Positions 9,563-20,934 of a stretch of DNA of 64,000 nt are shown here, one piece after another. This stretch comes from Undaria pinnatifida (Eukaryota; Sar; Phaeophyceae; Laminariales; Alariaceae). The stretch is taken from the NCBI GenBank assembly GCA_012845835.1, contig JABAKD010000023.1, positions 22,321,108-22,385,107 of the forward strand, read 5' to 3'. The translations under genes were made by a program, and so were the position numbers. Positions within the stretch are counted from its first letter, which is position 1, and each line of letters starts with the position of its first letter. The notes beneath the pieces were generated by a model, which was not told where the DNA came from, searched no databases, and saw only the letters and a list, made by a program, of their open reading frames with translations.

Positions 9563-12031
9563 AACCTACCGTTGGGTGATGAGTAAAGGGTGTGAGCATT
9601 ATTCGTACCATGTTTGAGTCATGCGAGGAATAATTTGTCAGGCCACCACCCCACGCTACTTTGAGGGGCATGGGTGAGTAGGGCGCTACTTGGCATTTTA
9701 GGTTCTGGCCATGGTAATCGTTTGAATGGGGCCATTGTTGCAATCACCATGGTTTGGATGATACAAGACATACAGGGGGTTTTGACCCGGTGGCCAATTT
9801 TCCTCCTGCGGGACTGTAGTTAGCTGTCCGTTGGGCCTAGCTTTTCGTTTTGGATAAAGTGGGGTCGGGGGGAATGCCGTTTTGTTGTGGGTTAAGACGG
9901 GAATCACCCGGGCACCGGTCGGCCGGGTGTAAAACAGTATGGGGCAGCAAGATGTGTGTTATTTTACAATAGTGCGACGACGTTGTGAACGCTGTTGTAC
10001 TTGGGTTGGGTGCGAGTGTTCGAGTTGAATTCCTTGTTTTTTATTTTTTTCTCTTGACACTATTTTATGAAGGGTGCGAGCTACTGTCGGTATGAAGTCT
10101 CTTGAACAGTGACGAGTTTGTAATCACTGGTTGGATAGGGCTTGATTTTGACAGGCGAACAGGTGTTTGTTCGTCAGGAGGCTGCATACTACGTGCCGTT
10201 GTAGTCCTTCGATTTCAGGCCACTTGCCGGTCTTGGTTTGCCAGTCTAAATTCTTCCTTTTTCTGGTGTTGGTTACTGTTGGCCGTGTTACTTCGTTTTG
10301 CTTTGTTTTTTCATGTTTGATAGCCGTGTTGGCTGCTATGTTTTGTTTTTGTGTTGGTCGTTGTTGGCCGTGTCGTTTCGTTTTGCTTTTTGCCTTGTTT
10401 GACTTACTTTGGAGGCTCAACTGTGTTGTTACAATCTTTCTGCGATTGTAATGGCTTCGTTTCGGAGTTACCAATGGGATTTTATCGGGCTCTTGCTCGT
10501 TGTATGGGTTTCCCCTGGGCATCTGCGTTGATTTTATTTCACAGCTCATGGGGGGTATGCCCTGTTTCTAGGATCGGCACTGCTTTAAGATTCGGATAGG
10601 CTGTTGGTATAGTCTCTTGAGAAGTGACGGGGTCGTGTTTACTATTTGGGTATGAGTTGAATTTAAATAGACTATCAAGTGGTTGTTTCGGGAGGGCTTC
10701 ATGCTTATCCTCGACCTCCAGCCGTTTATTTTGTTTTCGGTTTATGTCACATTCTACCTTTTTGTGCTTTGATACCTGGCATCGGAGTTCTGCTTTTGCC
10801 AAAGGTTTAGGATCTCTTTGCCCGTCATGCTTTTCTTCTTTTTGCGGTATGTTGTTGAGCTACCGACATTGCGTTTTCGTGGATTATATTGTATGCCGTT
10901 TACTTTGTTTGAGGTTTATTGTGTCAGATTCTTCTTATTTTTGTGCTTTGATGCCTCGCATCGGAGTTCCGCTTTTGCCGAAGATTAATAATTCTTTGCC
11001 CGTCGTGCTTTTGTTCCTTTTGCGATATGTTGCGGAGTTACCGACGTTGCATTTTGATGGAAAATTGTATTGTACGTGGGCAGACTCAAAGAGGAGTAGA
11101 CGAGTCAGTTCCGTGGAGTTTCGTGCTGCTTTCATGCACGTCAAATTCGTTCACATACGGACTTTGAGCCATTGAATGGTGGTCAGGCGATCAAATACGC
11201 AGTGAAAAGGCAGGGGGGAGGGTTTTTATCGAGGATTTCCCTCTTATGGCCCCTGTGTTTTCGGTTTGTTAGCCTATCCTCGAGGTCATTATTTCGGTAA
11301 AAAGTTTTGCGGCTCTGTACCCTTGGCTATACAGTCACAGTATTGCTATAGCATATGGCTCTTGTCATCGCATTATGCTAGGGGGGAAGTTATGGTGTTG
11401 TCGATTTTCGAGCGTGCCCCCAGTTGACAGCCAGTTAAAGTTTGAATGTTTGGAGACGGGCTGATTAGATGTTCTGGTCTGATTGGTAGTCGAAGGGTGG
11501 CCCTGCGCTCGGTAGCACCCAAGTGGGTTCGTGCGGTGTGCCGTGGCGTTTGTGTGAGTTTGGTGTTGTAGGGCTTTGCGCTATGGGTTTTTTCCTGGAT
11601 GGCCAGGTTTTTCCCGCGCTGTAGGTGTTGAGAGCCGGGCAGCAACTACAGTGGGAACACCAAGCGAGGGACGGTTTTTTTTTAGAGTATTTTACGTCCG
11701 AGTGTCACTTGATGTTTTTGGTTGTTGTCTAAATTCTAGGGCTCTCGGGATGGGGAGCGAAGGGTTTTTCCCGGAAGCCGGTTTTACCTTCGCGCAAGTC
11801 GATGCCGGGCCGCGCGCCAACGCGCAGTGAGAATTATGAAGAGCAGTGGATTTTATTTGAGTTTTGCCACTATTTGCCTCTTGTAATTTTCGGTTGGCCG
11901 TTCGACCTACTCAAAGACATCACCGGTAGTTTTCGCCAAAGGAAGTGTGTCACCTCGCGGTTGTCACTATCCCTGCTACCGTTAATTAGTATGTTGCAGC
12001 TGACAAACAGCTGTTCATACTAATGGGGGGA
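9563..12031 (+). other. Long non-coding 3' interior of the LTR element
   Basis: Almost 2.5 kb without recognisable coding sequence, T/G-rich on the plus strand. It contains an imperfect repeat of about 97 bp at 10267-10400 (GTTGGCCGTG...TTCGTTTTGCTTT twice) and a 179-bp imperfect tandem repeat at 10727-11070 (TTTGTGCTTTGATRCC...GCATCGGAGTTC...GCTTTTGCC twice). GTCTCTTGA-AGTGACG blocks near 10098 and 10612 are also repeated. A region this long between pol and the 3' LTR is unusual for copia elements. Confidence 0.55.
12020..12031 (+). promoter_or_regulatory. Polypurine tract
   Basis: CTAATGGGGGGA directly precedes the right LTR. A purine run in this position primes plus-strand DNA synthesis in LTR elements. 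Confidence 0.75.
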
Positions 12032-12488
12032 TGTTACGGTTACATTGTTACGGTTGATAGGAGTTGCACTTTTGGGAATGCGTTAGTCCCAATAGGTGCT
12101 AGCAGTATGGCCCGTCTTGCAGGATCCCCGTCTGGGAGCGACTGGTTCCTCGCCTCCCTCTGCTCTGTACTCCTTTGCTTGCCCTGAGTTAGCAATAATC
12201 CATAATGCGAATACCGTATCCACGACCGGAGACCTTCTACTCCTTCTCACAAGCCACCTTCAAGGCTTACACTACCGCTGTTCAGGCTCAACCACCGAAC
12301 TCGGTACCGATCGGGAGGCTGCTATCATCAGGTCGGTAGCAGTGCTTTGTAGGCTGGGTCCCTCTGGCACCTTCCTCTCTGTACAATGCACACAAGACCT
12401 AGGGTCCTGCCGCATGAATGGCTAGAGACCACTCAGACCCACATAGACATCGGATCCGCCTCTATCCCTAGCCTCCCCTTCCGTAATA
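12032..12488 (+). repeat. Right LTR (457 bp)
   Basis: Same length as the left LTR and apparently identical except for one base. It is followed by the target duplication TGCG. Confidence 0.85.
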
Positions 12489-12821
12489 TGCGCACACGGT
12501 GACACTACTCCAATGCCCAATGCATCTCGAGGATTGCCCACACAAGATGCATGCCGTCTGTCCCCCAGTTTTAGGACACAGCATCCCGATCTACGAAGAA
12601 GGCGCATTGATTTCTGCTGTCACAGCAGTTATGCAAGAATGTTGCCGGAAATTTCCGCCAACAATTTTCCCAGAAATTCGTGGTGGGCATACTTATTTAG
12701 TGATGGGAAAAAAGGTTTCCAATTACATTGCAGGCATTGTTCATATCGGACCTGAAAGGCGTTATACACTCTCGATTTACTCTACAACCACCCTATTTTT
12801 ACTCTACAACCACCCTATTTT
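12489..12821 (+). other. Flank with an unrecognised open frame
   Basis: A plus frame of about 120 codons (12499-12858) runs through here with a balanced composition, for example AVMQECCRKFPPTIFPEIRG, but I recognise no family. It ends in AT-rich repeat DNA. A 22-bp direct repeat containing CTCTACAACCACCCTATTTT lies at 12780-12820. Confidence 0.25.
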
Positions 12822-13343
12822 ATTCGACCGAGAAAGTTTTTTTTTACTTCTTTGTTGAATTTGATTTTTCGTAATAATTCTGAGAATGCCTGCTTGGTGA
12901 TTCATTTCTTGACCAATCAGATGCAAATTAAATTAAATTCTATAAAAAAAAATCGAAATTCGATTTGGCAAGTTCCTCGTTAATCTGGGCCCTAAATTCG
13001 ACCGAGAAAGTCTTTTTTTACTTCTTTGTTGAATTTGATTTTTCGTAATAATTCTGAGAATGCCTGCTTGGTGATTCATTTCTTGACCAATCAGATGCAA
13101 ATTAAATTAAATTCTATAAAAAAAAATCGAAATTCGATTTGGCAAGTTCCTCGTTAATCTGGGCCCTAAATTCGACCGAGAAAGTCTTTTTTTACTTCTT
13201 TGTTGAATTTGATTTTTCGTAATAATTCTGAGAATGCCTGCTTGGTGATTCATTTCTTGACCAATCAGATGCAGATTGAATTAAATTCTATGAAAAAAAT
13301 CGAAATTCGATTTTGCAAGTTCCTCGTTAATCTGGGCCCTAAG
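12822..13343 (+). repeat. Three tandem 174-bp units
   Basis: Units start at 12822, 12996 and 13170 with ATTCGACCGAGAAAG and end ATCTGGGCCCTAA. Their last 45 bases are the inverted counterpart of the 639-bp repeat's edge (TTAGGGCCC...AACGAGGAACTTGCCAAATC). They contain AATAATTCTGAGAATGCCTG and GGTGATTCATTTCTTGACC. Confidence 0.85.
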
Positions 13344-13345
13344 AA

Positions 13346-13522
13346 CGGCCCTAAGGCCCGAATTCACGAGGAACTTGCAAAATCGAATTTCGTTTTTTTT
13401 TATAGAATTTAATTTGCATCTGATTGGTCAAGAAATGAATCACCAAGCAGGCATTCTCAGAATTATTACGAAAAATCAAATTCAACAAAGAAGTAAAAAA
13501 ATACTTTCTCGGTCGAATTTAG
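13346..13522 (-). repeat. Fourth 174-bp unit, inverted
   Basis: Beginning at the CTAAGGCCCGAATTCACGAG edge, this segment is the reverse complement of the preceding units. The junction at about 13335-13350 (GGGCCCTAAG...CCCTAAGGCCC) is a near-perfect head-to-head palindrome. Confidence 0.85.
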
Positions 13523-13893
13523 TCGAAAATCGAAATTGAATTTAGGGAGTTTGTCCACCTAGACATGGATTGTTCTGTGTAACCGAAGCCGGCCACGCGA
13601 ATTGGTGCCATGTCGTCGGCTGATTGAGAGGCGAGAAGCCAACATTGCGAGAGGTAGGACCACCGGAGCAGCCGCAGCGCGGCCTCCGAAGGTCCTTAGC
13701 ACAGCGTAGACCGCCTGCGACGCTTCGAAAACAACCGAGACCGCCGCAAACCCAGTTTTTCGTCGCCCTGCACCTCGAAAGTTACACGACCAACTACCAC
13801 ATGATGACTTCGCTCAGAAGTTCGACCGCTATATCCCCGTCGCTGCTGCCCGTGTCGGGCGGCGGGGTGGCGCCAACCCATCCAAGAGACACC
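13523..13893 (-). repeat. Partial inverted copy of the 639-bp repeat
   Basis: Reads as the reverse complement of about 5700-6075, from the GTCGAAAATCGAAATTGAAT edge through TTGTCCACCTAGACATGG to ACACCTAGA. It is cut at about 13893, where a different dispersed repeat starts. Confidence 0.8.
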
Positions 13894-13898
13894 TAGAT

Positions 13899-14135
13899 GT
13901 TAAGATACGGCCTCGAAAGGCCTGTAGGTATCCGAATTTGAGATCATTTGGATGGGTTTCGTATGATAAGGTTGGCGTTTTATTTTCGGGAGAGTTAGGA
14001 AGTAGATTGGAGGCACGTGCCTCCGATCTCAGAAGCTATCCCGGGCTCTGGTGGAAACGAATAAAGCTACATCTCTACGAAGGAACGAAAGTGAGTACTC
14101 TCCGAGAACCTGCTCAATTGGCAGACCTGCAGGGG
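13899..14135 (+). repeat. Dispersed repeat of about 240 bp, copy 1
   Basis: Begins GTTAAGATACGGC and ends near CAATTGGCAGACCTGCAGG. A diverged copy in opposite orientation lies at 28075-28311. Shared blocks include GATGGGTTTCGTATGAT, GGCACGTGCCTCCGATC, AATAAAGCTAC and GAGTACTCTCCGAG. Ends and length suggest a small non-autonomous element; no coding frame is recognisable. Confidence 0.65.
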
Positions 14136-14360
14136 GCACTCTGTGTTCCCCACCTTTAATTTAACATATAGATGGCGTCGACGAGCTTGATACGCTATTG
14201 TGGCAGCGTTCCTTCAATCTCTCCGATTTTTTTTTCGTAGCGATTTTGCTTTTGCTTTCCATCGAGCCCACAACCCCTGTTCCTTCTCGGGTGGCTTCTC
14301 AATGGAGGGAGCGCCCTTCCTCCTACAACGGCGACCACAACAACAGCAGAGAGATGCAGG

Positions 14361-14570
14361 GGCCCCTCCTGTTGGTCGCCGGGCACGTACCAAACGGACG
14401 ACACCTTCCAAGTACGTGCGGACGACACTGCTCTGCGGAGCACATTCCTCGTCTCGAATTTTGGTCCCTCCTGTTGGTTGCTGGGCACGCACCACACAGA
14501 GGACACCTTCCGAGTACGTGCGGACGACACTGCTCTTCGGAGCACACTCCTCATCCCGACCTTTGGTCGC
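14361..14570 (+). repeat. 102-bp tandem duplication
   Basis: The block GTTGGT..C.GGGCACG starts at 14371 and 14473. GTACGTGCGGACGACACTGC is present in both copies. Confidence 0.75.
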
Positions 14571-16169
14571 ATCAGTTCACCGCCAGCTGGTCATAGACCA
14601 CTCCGCAGTGGAACTGCCCGAGCCCCACCCATCAGACTTGTTTGCTCCGCGCTCTGCCAGCATGTTGCACAGCACATCTCCGCGAGTTGCCAGCACAAGC
14701 CCCAAGATCGGCCATCGACTTGTACTTTTTTTTTGCGCTTTGGGCTCGGAGGCATATGCATGACACGCCACGGACAACAAGCATACTGGAATCAACCCTT
14801 CGAATGGCCTTCGACGGGGACTTCGCTTGCTGACAGAGCCCATCGACCAGCATACACCTTTGCTGTCGGAGCCAGACCGCCCTTCGCGAGACCCCCTTGG
14901 ACTACGGGCACCGTGCTCTAGGAGCTCATGTCGGGGCTCCTTCCTTGTGATCCTTCCTGGGAAGGAACAGGCGGTGCTCGTGGAATGTTTGGGCTTTTTC
15001 GTTTGGCGAATTTTCCAGTACACGCGTTATCGTATGGGTTTCAGTACTTACGTCGATCCGTCTTGTGCGTCGAACAAACAGCTGCTCCCTTTCTGCCGAA
15101 ATTAGTACAAGCTACAAATTTGACGCACCTCGGACCCCTCTCCGATCTTTCTCGATCAACAGCGTTCCACTAATGCTGTGCGTCGCGTAGCTTCAACCAC
15201 CATCACTTTTGCAGAGGTACCAACTACAGTGCAGCACAATGGGCTCGCTGTCAATGCCTGCCATATACCGCCGGATTCTCTGCTGTAGAAGTCACTGTAC
15301 AGCAGCCAAGCCGCCTACTTTGCTTCTGCCCATCCACCACATAGCTCGACCCTTCACTGCCCCAGCGTCCACAGTTACAGCACCGCAGCTCTGACACCCC
15401 CCACTGCTGTGCGAGTGCTCCTTGCAAGTTCGATTCGAGAGGTTTTTTTTTCGTCCTGCCCCCTCCGTGACTAGAACTTGAACCTAGTGAACGCTGAAAC
15501 TCCGAGCTGGCTTTTTTGGGCAAGGCTGTTGGTGTGTGCGATGGCCTATATTCTCCCATTCATGGGTACGCGGGGACTATAATACCACTTTCTGTGTATG
15601 CACAGCTGTGACAGTGCGGCACTCTGCACTGCTGTCAACGTAACTGTCCCTTTATCGGTGGGAGTGGGTACGGATTTTTTTTTTTCAGCTGTCCGGGAGT
15701 TAGGCCGTCTTCCTGCCGGTACATGTGCTGCCCCTCCACAAAGCAGCTAGAATAAATGCTGCAATTTTTTTTTTCAGCTGTCACGACGGGTATTGCCAGT
15801 TGAAATGGGGTTTACAGTTGGCGGAGATGCTGAGCACTATACTACTGTGGGCGCAAACGCTGCCTTTCTGCTGCTGTTGGTACATGTGCTGCCCTTCACG
15901 ATAATGCTAGGGTCTACGCTGGGAGTTTTTTTTTCTTCTCTGCACATGTTCGGACAGCTACTGCCCGTTACAGAGCGCTTACTACACAGTTCGCGGAGAT
16001 ACTGCGCTTCACAGCTGTTAATAGTGCAGTGGAGATCAGCCCGTTTGATGCGGTACCTTTGGGGGCAAACAGCCTTTCTATTCGGCTGTGGGCGTACACA
16101 ATTTTCTACAGCTGGTGTTGGTACTACACTACCCATCTTGGTGCGGTTGAAATTGTCGTCACCTGTTAA

Positions 16170-16500
16170 CACAGCAGTGATACTGCAGCAATCAGCGTGT
16201 TGGGCGACTCTTGACTGGGCTTCCACCCCTACACTACACCTAGGGTAAATACTGCCTGTTTTGGTGCGATGAGTGTCGGCGTGTGGGTCGACCCTTCACT
16301 GTGCTACCCCGTACGCTACACCTAGGTTAAACGCTGCCTGTTTTGGTGCGATGAGCGTCGGCGTGTTGGGCGAACCTTCATTGTGATAACCCCTACACTG
16401 CACCTAGGGTAAATGGTGCCTGTTTTGGTGCGATGAGCGTCGGCGTTTTGGGCGACCCTTTCCTGTGCTACCCCCCCCGCCTAGGTTGAATGATGCCTGT
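16170..16500 (+). repeat. Tandem array, about 80-bp units
   Basis: TGCCTGTTTTGGTGCGATGA or a variant starts at 16253, 16335 and 16417, with a fourth partial at 16494. The spacing is 82, 82 and 77. Confidence 0.75.
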
Positions 16501-16910
16501 TTAAGTGCGAAGGCTGCAGACGTACCTTTACGGTGTTGCACCCCCTGCACTGCGGTTAGGGTCAGTGCTGCCCAGTTTTGGCTGCTTTTACTGCGGTTCG
16601 TGCGGGCGTTACCCGTATACCCTACGGTCAGACTGGGCGCTGCTCTTATGTTGCGGTTTTGGTGGTCGGTACCTTCTTACTGCTGTACTCCTTTTATACG
16701 GCTAGTTGGCGTGGCTGCTACCGTGACTGATGCTGGACGGAGTCGAGGCCCATGTCTTGCTGTTTGCTGAAACACAGATATATCGCTACTTACAGCAGGG
16801 ACATCACAACAATATATCTGCTTCCATAGCTTCTTTACGCGTCGTTCCCATCCCGCCACCTTCCCCCACACCCCCTCCTTCGGCTGCCCTCCATACAGAC
16901 AACAAGCAAC

Positions 16911-19030
16911 ATGTCTACCAGTGAGGAAGCGGGCTACTCGGGGCAGGCTGAGGTCTTCCACGAACCCCAATCTGGATGCCCACGAGACAGGGAGAGCTCA
17001 CTCGAGATCCCGCGACTCGAGACGGGGGGAACCACCGGAGGCGGGTTCCGGTGACGAGACAGAAGACGGAGCACCATGCCTCCACCCGTTCCCACCAACC
17101 AAGAGGGTCGATTCGCCGGTTCGCGCTGAGAAGAAGACGGACCAACCCCACCGGACTCGGGGGCGTCTCGACGCCAGCTCTCGCCAGCCCCGGGGGAGCG
17201 CCACCAGCTGCCCCCCCCGCGCTCGACAGGGCACCACCGCCGCCACCTGGGCTCTCCGCGCTCGACAGAGCGCCACCCCCAGAGCTCCCGGGACCAGGGC
17301 GCCCATGCCGCCCCCTTGGACTTGGCATACGCGGCGCGCCGGGCCCAGCGGGCGCTCGACGTCGCCAACCAGACGATAGCACGCCGACGTCGGTTTGACG
17401 AAGATATCGAGCAGGCGAAGACCGCTGCGCGGGAGGCGTCCCCGGTAGCGAAGAGGGCGCAACAAGCCCTCGCCCAATCAGTTGCGTCGGCTGCGGCGGG
17501 AGCTACCGCGGCCCCCTTGCCTTCGTCGCGCCCGCAGGGTGTCGCATCCCAGCGACCACGACCCGGGAACGACGCCTTCTTCAAGGGCATCGTCGCGTGC
17601 ATGGCGTCTGCACCGAGGGTAGACTTCTCCTCAGCGTTGGCGACCCGCGGTGGAGGAAACGGCCTGCGCCCTCCTCCCGTCAGAGAGGCCGGCGTCGCGG
17701 CAAGCGGACGTCCTCAGTGGAAGCGGCCTGGGCTCGCGTGGATTGTACGCCTTATGCTAGACAGACGAGAGCCGCCCCGACCCTTGCCCTCGTCAAGGCC
17801 CTGCTGATAGCCCACGACGAGGACCCCGACCCTGTGTTTTGGCCGAACCTCGGAGGAAGAGTTGGCAGAACGAAACCGGGGAAAATGTCGCGACAGTCGC
17901 GACCGCGGGGACCGCAACCGTGGGGGTGGCAGCAAAAATGGTGGGGGTGGCGACCACCACCACCGCCGCGGGGGTGACAGCGCATCGGGTGCTGGTGTGC
18001 CTGAGGGCGCCGCCGAGGGGGCAACTTCGGTCCAACAACCGGGACAGTTAGCCGCAGCTCTGGCAGAGGAATGGCGCGAGAGGACGTTCAGCGTGGGACG
18101 GCTCGTCAACCTCCTCCCGCTCGTCTTCGTCCTCGAGCACGGACCACAGCGAGGTGGTCCTGGTAGCAGGCAAAAAGTGTCAAAAGCCATGGCAGGAGCA
18201 TCTGGGCCTGAGGCTTTCACCCTCCTGTTGCGTCTGCTGATCACGCACTTCGACGGGGTTGACACGGAGGAGGGCTGCACTAAGTTGCATACTTTCGGAA
18301 TGTGTAACGGCATGCCTTTTTCTGGTTTCAGTGGGGAGTTTCGCGTACTTATGCCGACCGCTAACCGGGAGTGAGCGTGTTTTGTCTCCGGGGACGGATG
18401 TGGTGTTGGAGGTGGTTCGGGTGGCGGCGAATGAACAATTTCCGGCTCTCCTGCCTGCGTTGTACCCTGGTTCGAAGGCAACAGACCCGCGGCCATACGC
18501 CTCGTTGGATGCTACGTGGCGGGCTTTTAGTGACTAATAAGACACCTGCCGTCAACGGCGAAACATTTTTTTTTCTCTCCCTGTTTCTTCGACGGGAGCG
18601 TGGTCATGCGCCCTGCCGGGGCCCCGGCCCGCCGATCATGGGCGCGGCCAGGGCCGAGTGCCGTCCCAGTCGCTTTCGTGGCAGACGGGATCGAGCCATC
18701 ATTCAACTGTCACGCCCATCGATGATTCATCTGACCCTTGGCTTGACCACACATCGAACTGCTGGCCACTAGAAGAGCATCATTATGCAGAAGTTTTCGC
18801 CGTTAAGGCCTCGTTTAAGACAGACGACCCTCCCCTTTGGAGCGGCCTCCTTTCACCTCGCGCTAATGCCCTCCGAGAAAACCGGGGGCTTTGCCTCAAC
18901 TGCCTCGAAGACAACCATTCCTTCAAGCATTGTAGGCATCCTTTAATTACTGCGAGTGGCTGCTTGAACCCTGAACTTGGCCAACTTGGCGACGATGACG
19001 CACACCGACGTTGACAAACACGCATGGTCT
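16911..19030 (+). pseudogene. Retroelement Gag with CCHC knuckle (NADAR element copy 1)
   Basis: Broken Gag frame of the element that also encodes NADAR. It opens at ATG 16911 (MSTSEEAGYSGQAEVF) and is interrupted by stops. It resumes in the same frame at 17316 with an alanine-rich coiled-coil-like segment (AARRAQRALDVANQTIARRR). A capsid-like part follows at 18060-18540 (AFTLLLRLLITHFDGVDTEE, then a frameshift near 18365, then EQFPALLPALYPGSKATDPR). A zinc knuckle, CLNCLEDNHSFKHC (C-x2-C-x4-H-x4-C), lies near 18894-18935. The capsid and knuckle recur on the minus strand at 31990-32640, which confirms that they form one protein. Several frameshifts make it inactive. Confidence 0.7.
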
Positions 19031-20330
19031 GCTACCGCCGAGACGACAAATCTTCTCGCCCGAACAACCACAAGAAGAATCGTCGCCATCTTTGAGGATC
19101 AGGGCCAGGTAAACTGTCACAACGATGCCACATAGACGTCGGATCACCATGGTGATATCCAGCGCTCGCCCGCCTCTTCTGCCCCCGCTCCCGCTTCTCG
19201 AGTGCGCTTTGGAGCCGCCCACAACCCGGGCGAAAATAAATTTGCGCGCCAACCTGGCACATTCCGTAACGGCAATCGACAGCTCGACGGCGGTACGGCA
19301 CCGTCGACAACACTGTCGGGGGGTACCTATTTCGTTTTCAGAAGATGCTCGTATTCTGTTGCTAGCCTGTCCAGTAACGCAGCACAGATTGCCTCTGTCA
19401 AGAGCCCACGGGCTCCTACGCCGTCTGCGGACGATTCTCAGGCGTAGTACCGGCGGCGGAAACTAGCGCTTCAAGCGTGGTTTCCTCCAGCCAGGTAATC
19501 TTTTTTCTTTTCTTTCTTTCTTTTTCGACGGCGAGAACGCGCGCTTTCAGCGACGTTCCCCTCGGTCATGGTCTGAGTTCGGCAACGGGAACCGCGCTTC
19601 CAGCGCCGTTTCCCTCAGCCGCGGCATAAACTCAGCATTGGGGGTACGCGCTCCAAACGCCGCCCCCATCAACCATGGCACGGGAGCCTGCGCTTTGCGC
19701 AATCCCCCCCCAGGCACGCGCCGCGCAACAATATAGCTGCGGCGACGGCGCGTCGCCTTTTTACGCGTATGTGTTCACCCCCCCCTCTCCCTGACCAGGC
19801 GGTGGCGGTCGGTTTGAGGTGTGGGACGGTCGACCCTCGAAACACTTTTTCTGACCACGAGGTGGCGGTCGATTTAAGGTGTGGGAAGGCCAAAACTAAA
19901 ACACCGAGATCTTTTGCGAGGCTCGATCCGGTGTTTGCTTGCGATAAGAGCGGGCGTTCTGTCCTTTTTTCCATCAAGGAGGAGTCGACAAGATTAGCTA
20001 CCTCGTCTCCCTTCTCCAAGAGACATGACGGAAGAGAGCCTCCTCGGGTAAAAATATTATTGCCTTGCCCGAGCCCCGCTCCAGAAGACGCCCACAGGGT
20101 TTACGGACCCTGCTTCGTCTTTTAACACGCTAACCCATGTGTTTCAGGCTACGTCTGCCCCAGTGGCACAGGAAGAAGATCGGACACTGCGCGACGGGTC
20201 AGTGGTGACTCCACGGTCTCCAGCCTGATCAGCTGGACGCTATTCCCGTAAATTTACGGAAGAATCGCGCCTCTCGTCAAGCAGAAACAGCTCAGAGCCC
20301 CTGCCCCTTCGGGCGCAGTTAGAGCAGTTT
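19031..20330 (+). pseudogene. Ser/Pro/Ala-rich linker region, NADAR element copy 1
   Basis: Between the knuckle and the repeat block the sequence is low in complexity and heavily frameshifted. Pieces such as AAQIASVKSPRAPTPSADDS (near 19380) and ARLDPVFACDKSGRSVLF (near 19920) match the longer open frame of copy 2 at 30859-31614, so this is the same polyprotein segment. No catalytic motif is visible. Confidence 0.55.
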
Positions 20331-20930
20331 TCTTGCGAATATACGCCAAAAAGCGAAGAGGCTACGACGCGAGAAACCGTGGGTTCGGACTCGCGTCGTG
20401 CTCCCGAGGCCTGGTGTTCCTGAGGGGGACACTACAGGCCCAAAGAGCCGAGGACTGGTGTTCCCAGACGGGGACATTGCAGACCCAAATGCCGAACGAG
20501 GCTACCGACGGGTTGGCACCGTCGGTGTTGGACTCTTTTTCGGGTGCAATGAGGGCGGCTTCTTACGAGTTTCCGCCAGCGAGTGAGGAGGACCCGAGTC
20601 GAGAAACCCCGGGTTCGGACTCGCATCTTGCTCCCGAGGCCTGGTGCTCCCGCAAGGGGACATTATAGGCCTAAATGGCCGAGGACTGGTGTTCCCGGAA
20701 GGGGACATTGCAGACCCACAAATGTCCAACGAGGCTACCGACGGGTTGGCACCGTCGGTTTTTGCCATTTTTCGGGCGCAGTTAGAGCGGATTCTCGCGC
20801 TTTTCCGCCAACGAACGATGAAAGACCCGAGGCAGTATACCACGGGTTCGGATTCGCGTCGTGCTCCCGAGGCCTGGTGTTCCCGGACGGGGACATTGCA
20901 GCCCCAAATTCCAACACGGCTTTTGAACCT
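20320..20930 (+). repeat. Coding tandem repeat, about 230-bp units
   Basis: CTCCCGAGGCCTGGTG starts at 20401, 20631 and 20864 (spacing 230 and 233). In frame each unit gives APEAWCS..GTL, EDWCSQTGTLQTQ, NEATDGLAPSV and an acidic Ser/Pro stretch. Copy 2 of the element has about one unit. The repeat leads directly, in frame, into the NADAR domain. Confidence 0.75.
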
Positions 20931-20934
20931 TCTC

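Larger units (their letters stand above)
7260..12488 (+). mobile_element. Complete non-autonomous LTR retrotransposon, probably copia-derived
   Basis: The element has two 457-bp LTRs (7260-7716 and 12032-12488), a 4-bp target duplication TGCG and a G-rich polypurine tract before the right LTR. LTR ends are inverted, TGTTACGG...CCGTAATA. I saw only one difference between the two LTRs (TACTAG against TGCTAG near 7325/12097), so insertion is recent. The 4.3-kb interior has no gag or pol frame. The only coding trace is a frameshifted copia RNase H tail near 9370-9562. More than 2.4 kb of tandemly repeated, T/G-rich sequence follows it. I infer an element moved by enzymes supplied from another copy. 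Confidence 0.85.
14136..16910. other. Gene-poor interval with tandem repeats
   Basis: No recognisable gene. Contents: a 102-bp tandem duplication at 14361-14570 (CTCCTGTTGGT...GTACGTGCGGACGACACTGC); repeated TTTTTTTTCAGCTGTC at about 15676 and 15769; and about four 77-82-bp units at 16170-16500 containing TGCCTGTTTTGGTGCGATGA and CACTACACCTAGGGTAAAT. Frames open across 14200-14760 simply translate the 102-bp repeat. The interval lies directly upstream of the Gag frame and may be leader sequence of that retroelement, but no LTR pair was found. Confidence 0.5.

Noticed and set aside
10124-11175. Open frames up to 183 codons inside the young LTR element
   Set aside because: They are Cys/Phe/Leu-rich translations of T-rich tandem repeats, and opposite-strand frames are equally open; no retroelement motif is present.
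16934-17602. Minus-strand frame of 222 codons over the Gag region
   Set aside because: It is a GC-rich shadow of the plus-strand Gag, whose sense is supported by the second copy at 32 kb.
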